64,000 nt of DNA from QHXW01 sp035297145 (GTDB lineage Bacteria > Acidobacteriota > Terriglobia > Bryobacterales > Bryobacteraceae), in NCBI GenBank assembly GCA_035297145.1, contig DATGZN010000115.1, forward strand, positions 1 through 64,000. The letters run 5' to 3'. The position numbers were made by a program, and so were the translations under genes. Below, in pieces: positions 35,497 to 44,921 of the stretch. The notes under the pieces are model-generated. The model saw only the letters and a program-made list of their open reading frames with translations, was not told the DNA's origin and ran no database searches. How positions within the stretch are numbered: the stretch's first letter is position 1; every line of letters begins with the position of its first letter.

Positions 35497-35797
35497 CAAG
35501 GCCTGGCCGCCGGAGCAGCCGATAGACCGATCGACGGTGGGATTGGTCGTGATGGATTCGGCCGCCGAGCACCCAGTGCCCGTCACGCAAGCGAACTTCC
35601 CGTCACATCAACCGGACCGAAAGCGGGGTCCGCCACTTTCTTGTGCCATCGGTGCCTGGCAGAATTTACGTTTCGCCCGACAAACGCCTTTCAGTCCTGA
35701 TATGGAGCAATATCGGAATCTATCCGACGCGGTCTAGTGGCAAAATGCTCCGGCATCAAGGGGTATCGAATGAAGTGGGGCCGCGTATAATAGGCCC
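35497..35797. other. Intergenic stretch with a -10 box at 35786-35791
   Basis: These 301 bases lie between two plus-strand genes. TATAAT at 35786-35791 stands six bases before the GTG start at 35798. No clear -35 hexamer and no Shine-Dalgarno sequence is present. Nothing else was recognised. Confidence 0.45.
35786..35791 (+). promoter_or_regulatory. -10 box (TATAAT) six bases before the start codon
   Basis: A perfect -10 consensus ends at 35791; GTG begins at 35798 after GGCCC-type spacer sequence. This spacing predicts transcription starting at the start codon and a leaderless mRNA. Confidence 0.5.
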
Positions 35798-37513
35798 GTG
35801 CGACCGAGTCTCCTCTCCTTATTGACCTCCCTGGCCGGATCATTGATCCTGGCAGGATGCACGCCCAAGCCACCCGCCTCCCAGGTGTCGCCGTCCGCCT
35901 CCGCGGAAACCGTGATTTGGAGCCAGAACGGATGGTCCGACGCCGAGCGCGCCGAATACCACCATCTCGCCGAGGGCAGCGAGCTTACATCGTACGAGCT
36001 GCTTGCTCACCTCGTGAGCGTGAAGACTGGTAAGCCGTTTCTTGACAATATGGAACGCTTCGGTTTCATCCCTGATGCCACGAGCGCTGCGAATCCTCAC
36101 GGGTTGCCCGTTGGGCTCACTACGGTCCACTCGCGCGACAAAAGCCACACTGGCCTTGAAATGGTCGGGTTCAACTGCGCCGCCTGCCATGTCGGCGAGG
36201 TGAGCTATCGAGGAAAAAGGGTGCGGATCGACGGCGCACCTTCGCTTGTTGACCTTCAGAGCTATCAGGTGGAACTGAAGGACTCGCTCGACGCCACGCT
36301 GCGCGATCCCACGAAGGCCGTCGCGCTGGCGATCGCCATCGTCCGTGATCCACACGCCGGCGACAGCCCGTCCTCCGTGGACACCACCAGCTACGAGGCC
36401 GATCCTGCCGCGAGGACCGCAGGCGACGTTGCTTCGGCCCCAACGGCAGACCCGAAGTTCCACAGCGTGTCCTCTCAGACGGCGGACGCCGCGGACACCT
36501 CCGCCACGCTACGGGGCCAGACCGCCTTGGCAAGTTTTCAGCGCGTCCTGGCTTTAGCGAAGGCCAGGCTCGCCTACCTCAAGAACGGCAAGCTGCTGGT
36601 GGGCGGCACAGAACCCGGGCCCGGCCGCATCGATGCATTTGGTGCAGCCCGCAATCTTCTGTTTCCGAAGAACGCCATACGGATGCAGTCGCCGGTCAGC
36701 TTTCCGTTCATCTGGGACGTTCCGGATACGACTCAGCAGCGCTCGGGCACGGAAGCCGTCTGGATCCACTACGATGGCAACACGAACTCGATCCTCGAGC
36801 GCAACATCGGACAGGCCCTCGGGATGGGCGCGGTGTTCGATCCAAAAACCTACGAATCCACGCTGCGGATTGCGAACCTGCATAGGCTAGAAGTGCTGAC
36901 CCATAAGCTCAACGCGCCAAAATGGCCCGCCGATATTCTGGGAACAATCGACGAGGCGAAAGCGAAAGTCGGCGAGAAGATCTTCAGCGACAAGTGCCGC
37001 AACTGCCACGATAACCACATCTACGATTTGACGGACGTCGGAACAGATCCGCAACGGGCGAGCAGCTTCGGACAACCGGTAGCCGGAGGCGTGTCGTTCC
37101 CGACTGCAATTAGACCCATTCTCGATGGCCTGAAGGCTCGCGCTTTCGCCGATGATGGAGTCCCGCCGGCCGATCAGGCGACCATGGATGCCAACCCAGT
37201 GATCTGGCGCGCAACCGGTCAATACCTGGCTCGGCCCTTGACCGGCGTTTGGGCGACGGCGCCGTATCTGCATAATGGGTCAGTGCCAACCCTTTGGCAT
37301 CTTCTGCACCCCGCTGAGCGGCCTGCGAAATTCATTGTGGGAAATCGTGAATATGATCCTGCGAAGCTCGGTTACGCAACCGACGGAAACGGCTGGACCT
37401 TTGATACTTCACAGCCAGGAAACAGTAACATCGGACACGCCGGCGATAAGTATGGCACCAACCTCACCGAGGATCAGAAGGCCGCGCTGCTTGAGTATCT
37501 AAAAACGATCTGA
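35798..37513 (+). CDS. Dihaem cytochrome c lipoprotein, RoxA/cytochrome c peroxidase-like
   Basis: A 571-residue lipoprotein: SLAGSLILAGC gives a lipobox with Cys21. Two haem-c motifs are present, CAACH at residues 127-131 and CRNCH at 400-404. Regions around them (HGLPVGLTTVHSRDKSHTG, RIDGAPSLVDLQSY, VSFPFIWDVPDT, TGVWATAPYLHNGSVPTLWH) follow the RoxA-like dihaem family, related to cytochrome c peroxidases and rubber oxygenases. It would act in the periplasm, anchored to a membrane. An insert of ~80 Ala/Asp/Ser-rich residues follows the first haem. The GTG start at 35798 has a TATAAT box six bases upstream and no ribosome site. Confidence 0.85.
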   Translation: MRPSLLSLLTSLAGSLILAGCTPKPPASQVSPSASAETVIWSQNGWSDAERAEYHHLAEGSELTSYELLAHLVSVKTGKPFLDNMERFGFIPDATSAANPHGLPVGLTTVHSRDKSHTGLEMVGFNCAACHVGEVSYRGKRVRIDGAPSLVDLQSYQVELKDSLDATLRDPTKAVALAIAIVRDPHAGDSPSSVDTTSYEADPAARTAGDVASAPTADPKFHSVSSQTADAADTSATLRGQTALASFQRVLALAKARLAYLKNGKLLVGGTEPGPGRIDAFGAARNLLFPKNAIRMQSPVSFPFIWDVPDTTQQRSGTEAVWIHYDGNTNSILERNIGQALGMGAVFDPKTYESTLRIANLHRLEVLTHKLNAPKWPADILGTIDEAKAKVGEKIFSDKCRNCHDNHIYDLTDVGTDPQRASSFGQPVAGGVSFPTAIRPILDGLKARAFADDGVPPADQATMDANPVIWRATGQYLARPLTGVWATAPYLHNGSVPTLWHLLHPAERPAKFIVGNREYDPAKLGYATDGNGWTFDTSQPGNSNIGHAGDKYGTNLTEDQKAALLEYLKTI

Positions 37514-37606
37514 CGGCCCGACTGGAGCGAGTTGAGCGGTCAACGTCTGCTCTTCGGGTGTGATCGTCGCGAGCGTCGACTGATCCGGTCAGTGAGGCCC
37601 GTGGCG

Positions 37607-38212
37607 CTATAGTGTGCGCACGTCGGTGGTCGTATGGCTCATAACGGTTCTCCAGGCAACGTCGTTGATGACGGCGGCCGATCTGATCGATGCCGCTGCT
37701 GCATCGGTAGCGAGGGCCCGATCCGTCTCGGGCCGGGAACGCACCAGCCAATAGAGCGCCACAATGTGCGTGATCATCAGCAGCGGCACGTAGATGATCG
37801 GGATGGCATATGTGGAGCCTAACTCCCCAGCCATCGCAGGAAGACCGATCTGAGTGGCGTGGTAATAGTCGACGAGTATATCGCCCGCCCCTACGAGATT
37901 GAAGGCGAAAACGAGCAGCCAAAAGAGCGGACGTACCCTCACGGTGACCAGCGCCAGGATGGCCAGCACCCCGGTTGCGAAGTCGCCATAGGCGGCGAAG
38001 GTGGCAAAGCCAGAGGGCAAATGCGGGCCAACGACGCCTGGAAGGATAAAGACAAGGCCGAAGAAGCGAAAGCTGTGTATAGTAGCGATTACGCGTTGCG
38101 CTTCAAGCCGGTTCATCGACCTGAGTCTTGGTAGGACGTACACACTGAAGCAAAGGAGCCACGCGACATAACCTAAAACGAGATGTATTTGGAAGAGAGT
38201 TTCTGGCGACAT
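37607..38212 (-). CDS. Multi-pass membrane protein of unknown function
   Basis: A 201-residue protein with about five hydrophobic segments: LFQIHLVLGYVAWLLCFSVY, FFGLVFILPGVVGPHLPSGF, GVLAILALVTVRVRPLFWLL and IPIIYVPLLMITHIVALYWL. The ATG at 38212 has an ideal CAGGAGG five bases upstream, which rules out the longer frame from 38317. It is divergently transcribed from a TetR regulator across ~120 bases containing a clean inverted repeat, so it is probably the regulated target. This arrangement often serves stress or solvent responses, but no function can be given. Confidence 0.8.
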   Translation of the reverse strand: MSPETLFQIHLVLGYVAWLLCFSVYVLPRLRSMNRLEAQRVIATIHSFRFFGLVFILPGVVGPHLPSGFATFAAYGDFATGVLAILALVTVRVRPLFWLLVFAFNLVGAGDILVDYYHATQIGLPAMAGELGSTYAIPIIYVPLLMITHIVALYWLVRSRPETDRALATDAAAASIRSAAVINDVAWRTVMSHTTTDVRTL

Positions 38213-38229
38213 TTGGGCCTCCTGGCCGT

Positions 38230-38253
38230 ATAGGATTACATATATCATCCTAT
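38230..38253. promoter_or_regulatory. Candidate TetR operator
   Basis: A perfect 7-base inverted repeat, ATAGGAT (38230-38236) and ATCCTAT (38247-38253), is separated by 10 AT-rich bases. It lies between the divergent membrane-protein and TetR genes, 17 bases upstream of the membrane-protein start codon. A half-site ATCCTAT recurs at 38316-38322, overlapping the regulator's own -10 box. Confidence 0.6.
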
Positions 38254-38319
38254 GGATGCGGATTTTTTCTTCGGGCCAGAAGGCAGACTCCTGGCGCCAT
38301 GAGATGATCGCCAGCATCC

Positions 38320-38325
38320 TATAAT
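38320..38325 (+). promoter_or_regulatory. -10 box (TATAAT) of the TetR gene
   Basis: A perfect TATAAT ends six bases before the ATG at 38332, with no Shine-Dalgarno sequence between. It overlaps an ATCCTAT half-site (38316-38322), so autorepression and a leaderless mRNA are likely. Confidence 0.5.
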
Positions 38326-38331
38326 GAGCCC

Positions 38332-38907
38332 ATGCGTTACCAGTCCGAACATAAAGCCGAAATCCATCAGAGGATTGTGAAAGACGGCTCGCGGCGTGTT
38401 CGCGCCGAAGGCATCACTGGCGCCGCGGTTTCAGCCGTGATGCGGGACGCCGGCCTGACGCACGGAGGCTTTTACAAGCACTTCGAAAGCAAGGACGAGC
38501 TGCTTATGGCGTCGTTGGGCGAGGCCTTCCAAGAAGTAGCCGAGCGTCTGGCTCACGCTGCCGAGCAGTCACGACCGGGGACGGCGTGGAAGGCGATCGT
38601 GAAGGCCTACCTGAGCCCGGAACATTGCGATCACGCCGACTGCGGGTGCCCGTTGGCGGCACTTGCGCCCGAGTTAGCGCGGGCCGACAAGGCGATGAAG
38701 GTCCCGATCGTCGCGGAGCTGATCAAATACAAGACTCGAATGCTTCCGTGGATGCCGGGCCGACGAACTGCCGACAAAGAGCGCGCATTCTTTTCGATCT
38801 TTTCAACGATGATCGGGGCAGTTGCAATCGCCCGAATACTACCAGATCAAACAGCACGAGCGAGAGTGCTCGCGAGCGCACGAGACTTTCTATTGCACGG
38901 TTTCTAA
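38332..38907 (+). CDS. TetR family transcriptional regulator
   Basis: A 191-residue regulator. The N-terminal helix-turn-helix reads GITGAAVSAVMRDAGLTHGG followed by FYKHFESKDELL, a standard TetR_N pattern. The C-terminal ligand domain contains a CDHADCGCPLAALAPELA stretch with three cysteines, common in a TetR subgroup that includes AcrR/NemR-like proteins and possibly redox-sensitive. It is divergent from the membrane protein at 38212 and probably represses it and itself through the repeat at 38230-38253. The start has a -10 box six bases upstream and no ribosome site. Confidence 0.9.
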   Translation: MRYQSEHKAEIHQRIVKDGSRRVRAEGITGAAVSAVMRDAGLTHGGFYKHFESKDELLMASLGEAFQEVAERLAHAAEQSRPGTAWKAIVKAYLSPEHCDHADCGCPLAALAPELARADKAMKVPIVAELIKYKTRMLPWMPGRRTADKERAFFSIFSTMIGAVAIARILPDQTARARVLASARDFLLHGF

Positions 38908-39359
38908 AGGCTGGTGAAATTGACTACGCGGTCATGAAGCTGCTCGAATTCTTTCCCCGGACTCGCCACATTCTCTCCGTTTAGTGTATTAGGAACCGAG
39001 AAACGCGCTGGGTTCCAGCGATCCACGCTGACGGCTATTCGCCAAGCCGCGGGAATGGCAGGGCGATGCGTCTGGTCACGACGGCGTTATCGCACATTGT
39101 CGGTAGCTATTTCTTGCCGCGTCCCGAAGACTCGTCCGCCCGAACCCGACCTCCAGTTTGTGAAGGTTGGCGCATATCCACGGATAGGGCGTTTTAAGTC
39201 AACTTGATCGGCCTGGCGAGCGCGTGGGGCATGACGCGCGCGGTTCTTCGTCGCCTTACCAGCAGGATCTACGTTGTTGGAATCGCTTGATGTCTCCTCC
39301 TGACTTATGATATTTGCTGGATTGACAATCCAAAGATCGCGCCGATCCCGGAGCTTGCA
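38908..39359. other. Intergenic stretch, nothing recognised
   Basis: These 452 bases separate the TetR gene from the haem/HEAT gene. GGAG at 39350-39353 serves the next start. A TTGACA occurs at 39322-39327 but no matching -10 box is evident. No repeat or RNA gene was found. Confidence 0.45.
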
Positions 39360-42300
39360 TTGCAAATATCGTACGATCGAGTTCCCCCACAGTTAACTTG
39401 TGTTTTGCTCGCTATTGGTGTGCTGGCAGGGGGCGTCTGGCTACGGGGCGTGCAGGCGAGTCCTCGCAACGCGCCGAACTCGAAAACACAGCGCCGAATT
39501 CGCTTAGGGGCAGCGGAAGCTGGTTCCCTATACGCGATCACAGTGGCAGTAAAGAATCCTGCGCAGACACAGGGTGACCGGCAAGTACACGTCGAGATCG
39601 CGGACGTGCGCGGGATCGTGGCGGAGAAGTGGCTGCACACTGCCGATCTGGATTTCTATCTCACGCTCAGGCCCCGAGCCAGCGGCGCGGTAACGGTGGA
39701 CCTTAGCGCGCCGGGCGCGGAACCCATACCGGAGATCGACACAGCGTTCCACCGGATCCCCATGAGGAGTGGGGAACCGTCCATCATCGCGGCGGCTCCG
39801 AACGACAAGTGGCAGGACGCCGAGCCATTCGAGTTGGGCAAGACTATTTTTGGGGCGGACGACGAGCGTCCTTATGCGCCGGCGCCTGGCGAGGACCACT
39901 ATGCAGCGATGCTAAAGGGATTCCAATGGTTCCGCTTCACGTTCCACGGTAACCAACCAAGACTCGTATACTTTGCGCTCGACATCACGGACCGTGAAGT
40001 GCCGCTAGATGTGGACATCTTCCAGTTGGGCAAGAACCCAGCCGGCCAGCCGGATGTCGTGCCTTACACGGAGGGCGCGTCGATCTATCAGATCGAAGCG
40101 ACCCAGAATTATCCAGGGCTTTATAAATTCCGTACTCGCATTCTGAAGCCTGGAGAAACGTACTACGTGCGCGTGGACGCCAACCACCCCGCCTACCAAT
40201 TGCGCACTTACGACTATCCGGTGCCTCCCTATCGCGACCCTCACCAGGCAGTGCGGACAGGGATGGATTTTCTGGTCAACATGGGTGACTCGTGGTTGTC
40301 AAACACGCCACGTCGCGGGGCAGTGGCGCTGCGTACCGCCATGGTGCACTCTGACACGCAGCTTTGCATCGCGTGCCACCCGACGCAGTTCACGACACGC
40401 GGCTACCTGAGCGCTGTTGCTAACGGTTACCCGCCGACGCAGAGGCCGGCACTCGAGTTTCTGACAGATCGCATTTACAACAACCAGCGTCCGCTCTACG
40501 GCGAGCCCGGCGCCGATTGGGTTCGGGTCATTTATTCGGCGCGCACAGTGGCGAGCCGCCTGCCTGTGATTGAAAATCTGTTCGAACAGAACGTGACGCA
40601 CGATCCACCGCGGCCGAGCTTCAACGTGCCCTACGGGAATTTTCTGAAGATTCATTACAAAGACCGGACGGCGATGCCAGGCGACGAGACGGACGGTTGC
40701 GAGCCAACGATCAGCCCGTTCGAGATCGCCACCCAGAGCTGGCAGACGTTCCAGATGCTCTACCAACAGACGGGCGACAAGCAGTGGCTTGCTGAGAGCG
40801 ACAGCGTCGAGCGGCTTGCGGCGCCGTACCGGCCGAAGAACATGATCGATCTGAACTGGAAGATCCACTTCCTGGCAACGGTCGGGCGGGAGAAGTATAA
40901 GGTGCTGCTGGACCGATTGCTCGATCAGCTTTACAGCTTTCAGCAGCCCAGCGGCATGTGGCCCTATGCATTCGATAAGGAAGCAAAACCGGCGGACTTC
41001 ATCTCGTATCATGCCGTCCTGGCCGCGGCGCTGGCTGGTAGAAGGCCGGAGACAGACAGCCATTTAGCTAACGCCGTGAGGGCGCTGCTCGAAGCGCAGC
41101 GGCCGGAGGGGAGTTGGGAAGGAGATCCGGTGTACCAGGGGTTCAACACGCCTTTTCGCGCCACGCAGTTCGCGGTGATGGCGCTATCCACCTTGTATCC
41201 GGGGCCGGATCAGAAGCCTGCCAAAGAGAAGGGCTGGGATGACGCATTCCCGACACCTACCGCGCGGCTGGCCAAGAACGATCTGCCGCTGCTCCTCTCG
41301 CAACTCGACCAATTGTGGGACCTTGCACCCGAGCCCGTCTTACGCGAAGTACGGGCGATTCTCGCGTCGAACGATCAGCCGCTGGCGCGCGAAGCGGCGG
41401 CGCGAGCTCTGGGGCACATGGCGGATCCCGACGCTGTAAAGACGCTGGTTGGCGCGCTTAGGGATTCGGACAAGATGGTGCAACGAACCGCCGGATGGGC
41501 GTTGCGCATGATCATTGAGCGCCGTCCCGAGGCGGCGGCAGGAGGGCGCGCCGAACTCGCGGCAGCGCTGGCTTCTTCGAATGCGCGAACGCGCTGGGGT
41601 GCGACTCAGGCGTTCAACCAACATTTCAAATATCTGGCTGACGACCCGCAATTGCGGGTCGCTCTGACACGCGACCTCGACGATCCCGTCCCGGCCGTCC
41701 GCCTGAACGCCGCGCGAGGGCTTTGGCAATGGTATTACTGGAAAGTCGATAATCATGACGCGCGCACCGGGATCATCGAAGCTCTCGCGGGAAGGCTGAA
41801 TACCGAGACTGACCGTATGGTACGACGCGCGGTGCACGAAAGCCTGTACGATACGCTCGACGAGAATACCGGGTACCTTGGGGCATGGATCGAGGCTGCG
41901 GCCACCAAGGAAGATCAGAACAAGATCAACGACGGATATGAGGCCGTGGTACGCGATCAGGCGCAGGAGCTGGCTAAGGTCCTGCGTACCGCGACGCCGC
42001 TTGGACGCCAGGGTATTCTAGATGCGCTTTGGGACTTCCACGTACGGCATTACGCTCTACCGCAGCTCAAGGCAAACACGGTCGCGATCTCATTGCCGGC
42101 AGTGTTCACGAGATATGTTTCGGGAGTGCCGGAGTTGCACCAATCGGGCTACGAGTACCCGCCATATCGCGAGACAGCCGATTTCCGCTACGACGTCCAT
42201 AACGGCTTTTACCAAACGCGCATAGGGAACGACAGCGACTTGATCCATTTCTTCCATAGCTCGGGGCCGGAACTCGAAGAAGCGTTGATCGCCTGCCTCC

Positions 42301-43643
42301 GCGGCGCCGACAGCGACACCAAGATCAACGTATTGAAGGCGGGCAGCACCCTGAGTGGAGCGGGCGACGAGCGTTTTGCCGAGGCTGCTTTGCAACTTGC
42401 CCTCGATCCGGACAAGCAGGTGCGGGATGCTGTCCGGTATGTGTACGAGAACGGCCAGCGCGGTGTGCTCAATATCAACTCCACAAGCGCGCCCGATCCG
42501 GCACTAGTCAAGACGATCACTGAGATTTTGAACCATGGCGATCCCGACGCCCAGGCGGTGGCGTTGCCGTTACTGAGTGGTCTGCCGGATAACTCGCCAT
42601 GGACACAGCAGCCCGAAATTGTCTTGGCTCTCCGTTCCATGCTCGAGCGGACGCCACGCGTGAGAAACTACGCGCAGGTTCTGACCGCGGCAGCTTCCTT
42701 CCCTGCACTGATGCAGGACGTGCGGCTGCGTAACCAGACGCTTGCGGTGTTCCAGGATCCCGATGCGGACGTGCAGCGGGCCGGCATCCAGATCGCCCTT
42801 GCGCACTTCCTGGACGACGCGGGCATGGAGCCTGTGATCGCCAAGACCTTCGATCACTTGGGGAGTTCGCAGCGGGCCATCCTGATCGAGGAGGTAAACG
42901 ATCCCAAGTTCATGCGGCGGCACCTCGGAGTTTCGGGTGGCGCGGTCTCGCAGGATCGCGCGTACTTCACCGGCAATGGCAAATATGTGTATAAAGACCC
43001 GGACTTTCTCGATAAGCCGGTGGTGTTCGACGCCGTGGTGGCCAGCCTGAGCGACCGGGACGCCAACGTCCGGGCCGCATCGCTGGACCTGCTGCGCAAA
43101 GTCAAAGGCATCGAACAGAATCCTCAGTTCCGATCCGCTTTGGAGCGATTGCGAAATGACCCCAACCAGAGACTGCAGCTCATTGCGACGAGAGTCCTGG
43201 AAGGCAAGAACCTGGACGAAGCGCTCGGGGACGTACAACCGGGATCCGTGCTCGATTTCGATTTCTTTGTTTCCAGGGTGGAACCGATTCTGGCCGCACC
43301 AGGCGCCGACGGCAAAGCCTGCGTGATGTGCCACGCCACGCACGTCATTTTCAAACTGCGGCTGCCGAACGCAGAGGGACAGTTCTCATCGCCGGACAGC
43401 GTGGCGAACTACAAATACGCTATGCGCGTGGTGGACATTGGCAGCCCGAACCACAGCCTCATCCTCATTAAGCCGACGCGGCCGACAGACTCAGCCGGCA
43501 ACGTCGACGATTATCTGGCGACACACAATGGTGGTCAGCGCTGGCAGGGCAACGAATCGAGCTGGCAGTACAAGACAATTCTCCAATGGATTCGCGGTGC
43601 ACGTTTGCAAGCGTCAAATCAGAGTAATCAGGCGAAGCATTGA
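39360..43643 (+). CDS. Giant haem-c protein with helical-barrel and HEAT repeats
   Basis: A 1427-residue exported protein starting at a TTG with CCGGAGC upstream. Its N-terminus is hydrophobic (LTCVLLAIGVLAGGVWLRGV). Residues ~40-310 look like beta domains. CIACH at 336-340 is a first haem-c site. Residues ~370-640 resemble an alpha/alpha barrel of the squalene/terpenoid-cyclase type (HLANAVRALLEAQRPEGSWE, QPSGMWPYAFDKEA). From ~640 to 1290 HEAT-type repeats follow (LAREAAARALGHMADPDAVK, DPVPAVRLNAARGLWQW, SDRDANVRAASLDLLRKV). A second haem site, CVMCH, is at 1321-1325, and its surroundings (FDFFVSRVEPILAA) match the planctomycete-type cytochrome C domain. It probably acts as a periplasmic redox scaffold; no reaction can be named. 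Confidence 0.8.
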   Translation: MQISYDRVPPQLTCVLLAIGVLAGGVWLRGVQASPRNAPNSKTQRRIRLGAAEAGSLYAITVAVKNPAQTQGDRQVHVEIADVRGIVAEKWLHTADLDFYLTLRPRASGAVTVDLSAPGAEPIPEIDTAFHRIPMRSGEPSIIAAAPNDKWQDAEPFELGKTIFGADDERPYAPAPGEDHYAAMLKGFQWFRFTFHGNQPRLVYFALDITDREVPLDVDIFQLGKNPAGQPDVVPYTEGASIYQIEATQNYPGLYKFRTRILKPGETYYVRVDANHPAYQLRTYDYPVPPYRDPHQAVRTGMDFLVNMGDSWLSNTPRRGAVALRTAMVHSDTQLCIACHPTQFTTRGYLSAVANGYPPTQRPALEFLTDRIYNNQRPLYGEPGADWVRVIYSARTVASRLPVIENLFEQNVTHDPPRPSFNVPYGNFLKIHYKDRTAMPGDETDGCEPTISPFEIATQSWQTFQMLYQQTGDKQWLAESDSVERLAAPYRPKNMIDLNWKIHFLATVGREKYKVLLDRLLDQLYSFQQPSGMWPYAFDKEAKPADFISYHAVLAAALAGRRPETDSHLANAVRALLEAQRPEGSWEGDPVYQGFNTPFRATQFAVMALSTLYPGPDQKPAKEKGWDDAFPTPTARLAKNDLPLLLSQLDQLWDLAPEPVLREVRAILASNDQPLAREAAARALGHMADPDAVKTLVGALRDSDKMVQRTAGWALRMIIERRPEAAAGGRAELAAALASSNARTRWGATQAFNQHFKYLADDPQLRVALTRDLDDPVPAVRLNAARGLWQWYYWKVDNHDARTGIIEALAGRLNTETDRMVRRAVHESLYDTLDENTGYLGAWIEAAATKEDQNKINDGYEAVVRDQAQELAKVLRTATPLGRQGILDALWDFHVRHYALPQLKANTVAISLPAVFTRYVSGVPELHQSGYEYPPYRETADFRYDVHNGFYQTRIGNDSDLIHFFHSSGPELEEALIACLRGADSDTKINVLKAGSTLSGAGDERFAEAALQLALDPDKQVRDAVRYVYENGQRGVLNINSTSAPDPALVKTITEILNHGDPDAQAVALPLLSGLPDNSPWTQQPEIVLALRSMLERTPRVRNYAQVLTAAASFPALMQDVRLRNQTLAVFQDPDADVQRAGIQIALAHFLDDAGMEPVIAKTFDHLGSSQRAILIEEVNDPKFMRRHLGVSGGAVSQDRAYFTGNGKYVYKDPDFLDKPVVFDAVVASLSDRDANVRAASLDLLRKVKGIEQNPQFRSALERLRNDPNQRLQLIATRVLEGKNLDEALGDVQPGSVLDFDFFVSRVEPILAAPGADGKACVMCHATHVIFKLRLPNAEGQFSSPDSVANYKYAMRVVDIGSPNHSLILIKPTRPTDSAGNVDDYLATHNGGQRWQGNESSWQYKTILQWIRGARLQASNQSNQAKH

Positions 43644-44008
43644 CGCGGCCCTACTCTTGGCTCCATCGCCATGAGGAGCACAGGCATGTGTGACTCCCGC
43701 GTGACTCCCCAACGAGGAGCGTTATGAAGTATTATCGGCGTCTATTGTGTCGCGAGCCGTGCCCTCACCCGTCCGTTTCCGGCCCGTTCACCGGCATAAA
43801 TAGATGCTCTCGAACGACCGTGCGCCGATGCGCCACCGACGCATTAGCGGGGTCTCGAAACGGGACGTCAAACACGTGGCGACCGCGATTGGATGATGGA
43901 CTGGAACCCGACTTCCGGACAGCGTGGCCGTTGTCCAATTTCCGAGCCCGTAATCCAGGGCACCACTCGTGGAGTCAGATCGAAGCGGCCGCGCTCGAAC
44001 GACTCCGT
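43644..44008. other. Intergenic stretch holding repeat copy 2
   Basis: Apart from the ~155-base repeat (43718-43874), this 365-base convergent gap has no recognisable gene. A long plus-strand frame beginning at 43893 is only the antisense shadow of the DoxX and membrane-protein genes. Confidence 0.5.
43718..43874. repeat. ~155-bp direct repeat, copy 2
   Basis: Second copy of the repeat at 27975-28128, in the same orientation. Differences include a two-base insertion in the first 30 bases, one extra G after GTTCACCG and a few substitutions. It lies 74 bases beyond the stop of the haem/HEAT gene. Confidence 0.85.
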
Positions 44009-44422
44009 TTATGTCCGTCCGCGGGGAACAGTGCTCGCTCCGAGAGTCTGGCTCGCAGGCCGGAGTGCCCAAGATGTGATCGCGAGACAGAGTAACGACA
44101 GCGGCGCGATGGAGTCCCCCCACTTGCCACATGCCCCGTGCGATGCAACAGCGCCCGACAGCTCAAAGACGATCCCGGCATACGCCCATTCTTTGAGCCT
44201 GAGCAATCCCGGAACCACGATGGTTACTGCTCCCGGGATCTTAAAGATGCCTATGATCGCCAGGATGTACACCGGGTATCCCAGGCTTGTGACAACTTGG
44301 GTTACAAACGGACCGCTAACAACGCCAGTCCGCCCGTGTGTCAGGTCTACTACGCCCCCCACGAATGTTTCGAGCGCGATGAGGGATGTCGTTGCCCAGT
44401 ACAACATTGTCTTAGCTTTCAA
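44009..44422 (-). CDS. DoxX-like membrane protein
   Basis: A 137-residue protein with four hydrophobic segments in DoxX_2 style: MLYWATTSLIALETFVGGVV, VVTSLGYPVYILAIIGIFKI, AVTIVVPGLLRLKEWAYAGI, then GIVFELSGAVASHGA. LKEWAYAGIVF is the family hallmark. I start at the TTG at 44422, seven bases after GGGAGGA. Members are small quinone-linked or redox-associated membrane proteins of unclear function. It is the last gene in a run beginning with an ECF sigma factor, though a 70-base gap before it suggests it may have its own promoter. Confidence 0.82.
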   Translation of the reverse strand: MKAKTMLYWATTSLIALETFVGGVVDLTHGRTGVVSGPFVTQVVTSLGYPVYILAIIGIFKIPGAVTIVVPGLLRLKEWAYAGIVFELSGAVASHGACGKWGDSIAPLSLLCLAITSWALRPASQTLGASTVPRGRT

Positions 44423-44492
44423 TTCGAATCCTCCCTTCGCTTGCGGAGTAGAGCCAGACTCTGGCAGTGTTAAGCCAAAATGCATGCGGCCA

Positions 44493-44906
44493 TCAGTCGA
44501 CGTCGAGCACACCGTTCAAGAAGCCAACCAGGTATTTCCACGCCAAGTAATAAGCGAGCATGGCGATCGCAACGCCGGCCGGGAAGATGGTCCAGGCGGA
44601 GCGCGAGATTTCGAAGCCAGCCAGGAACGCATTGCCGAGCGCGAGGGGGCCCGCGACCAGCGGAACCAGTGCGCCATGCAGGCCAAGCGGAATGCGCCAA
44701 TGCTTACGCACCACAATGTACAGCATGTTCCACAACCCCCAGAGACCCGGCACGATGGCCAGCGGAAACACCAGGAAGCGCTCGATCGGGATGGGCACGT
44801 TATAGCCGAACCGCAACACAACAAAACAGGCCAGCATGAAGATCACCAGCACACTGGGCACGGTCACGCCAGCCATGTAGGCACGAAGATAGATGTGGCT
44901 CTTCAT
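44493..44906 (-). CDS. Hypothetical membrane protein in the ECF sigma operon
   Basis: A 137-residue protein with about four TM segments: TVPSVLVIFMLACFVVLRFG, IERFLVFPLAIVPGLWGLWN, LVPLVAGPLALGNAFLAGF and TIFPAGVAIAMLAYYLAWKY. ATG 44906 has GAGGA nine bases upstream. It starts 15 bases after the anti-sigma-like gene ends, so the two are co-transcribed. No family could be named. Its position suggests a membrane function under control of the sigma factor. Confidence 0.78.
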   Translation of the reverse strand: MKSHIYLRAYMAGVTVPSVLVIFMLACFVVLRFGYNVPIPIERFLVFPLAIVPGLWGLWNMLYIVVRKHWRIPLGLHGALVPLVAGPLALGNAFLAGFEISRSAWTIFPAGVAIAMLAYYLAWKYLVGFLNGVLDVD

Positions 44907-44921
44907 AACACAGTCCTCGTC

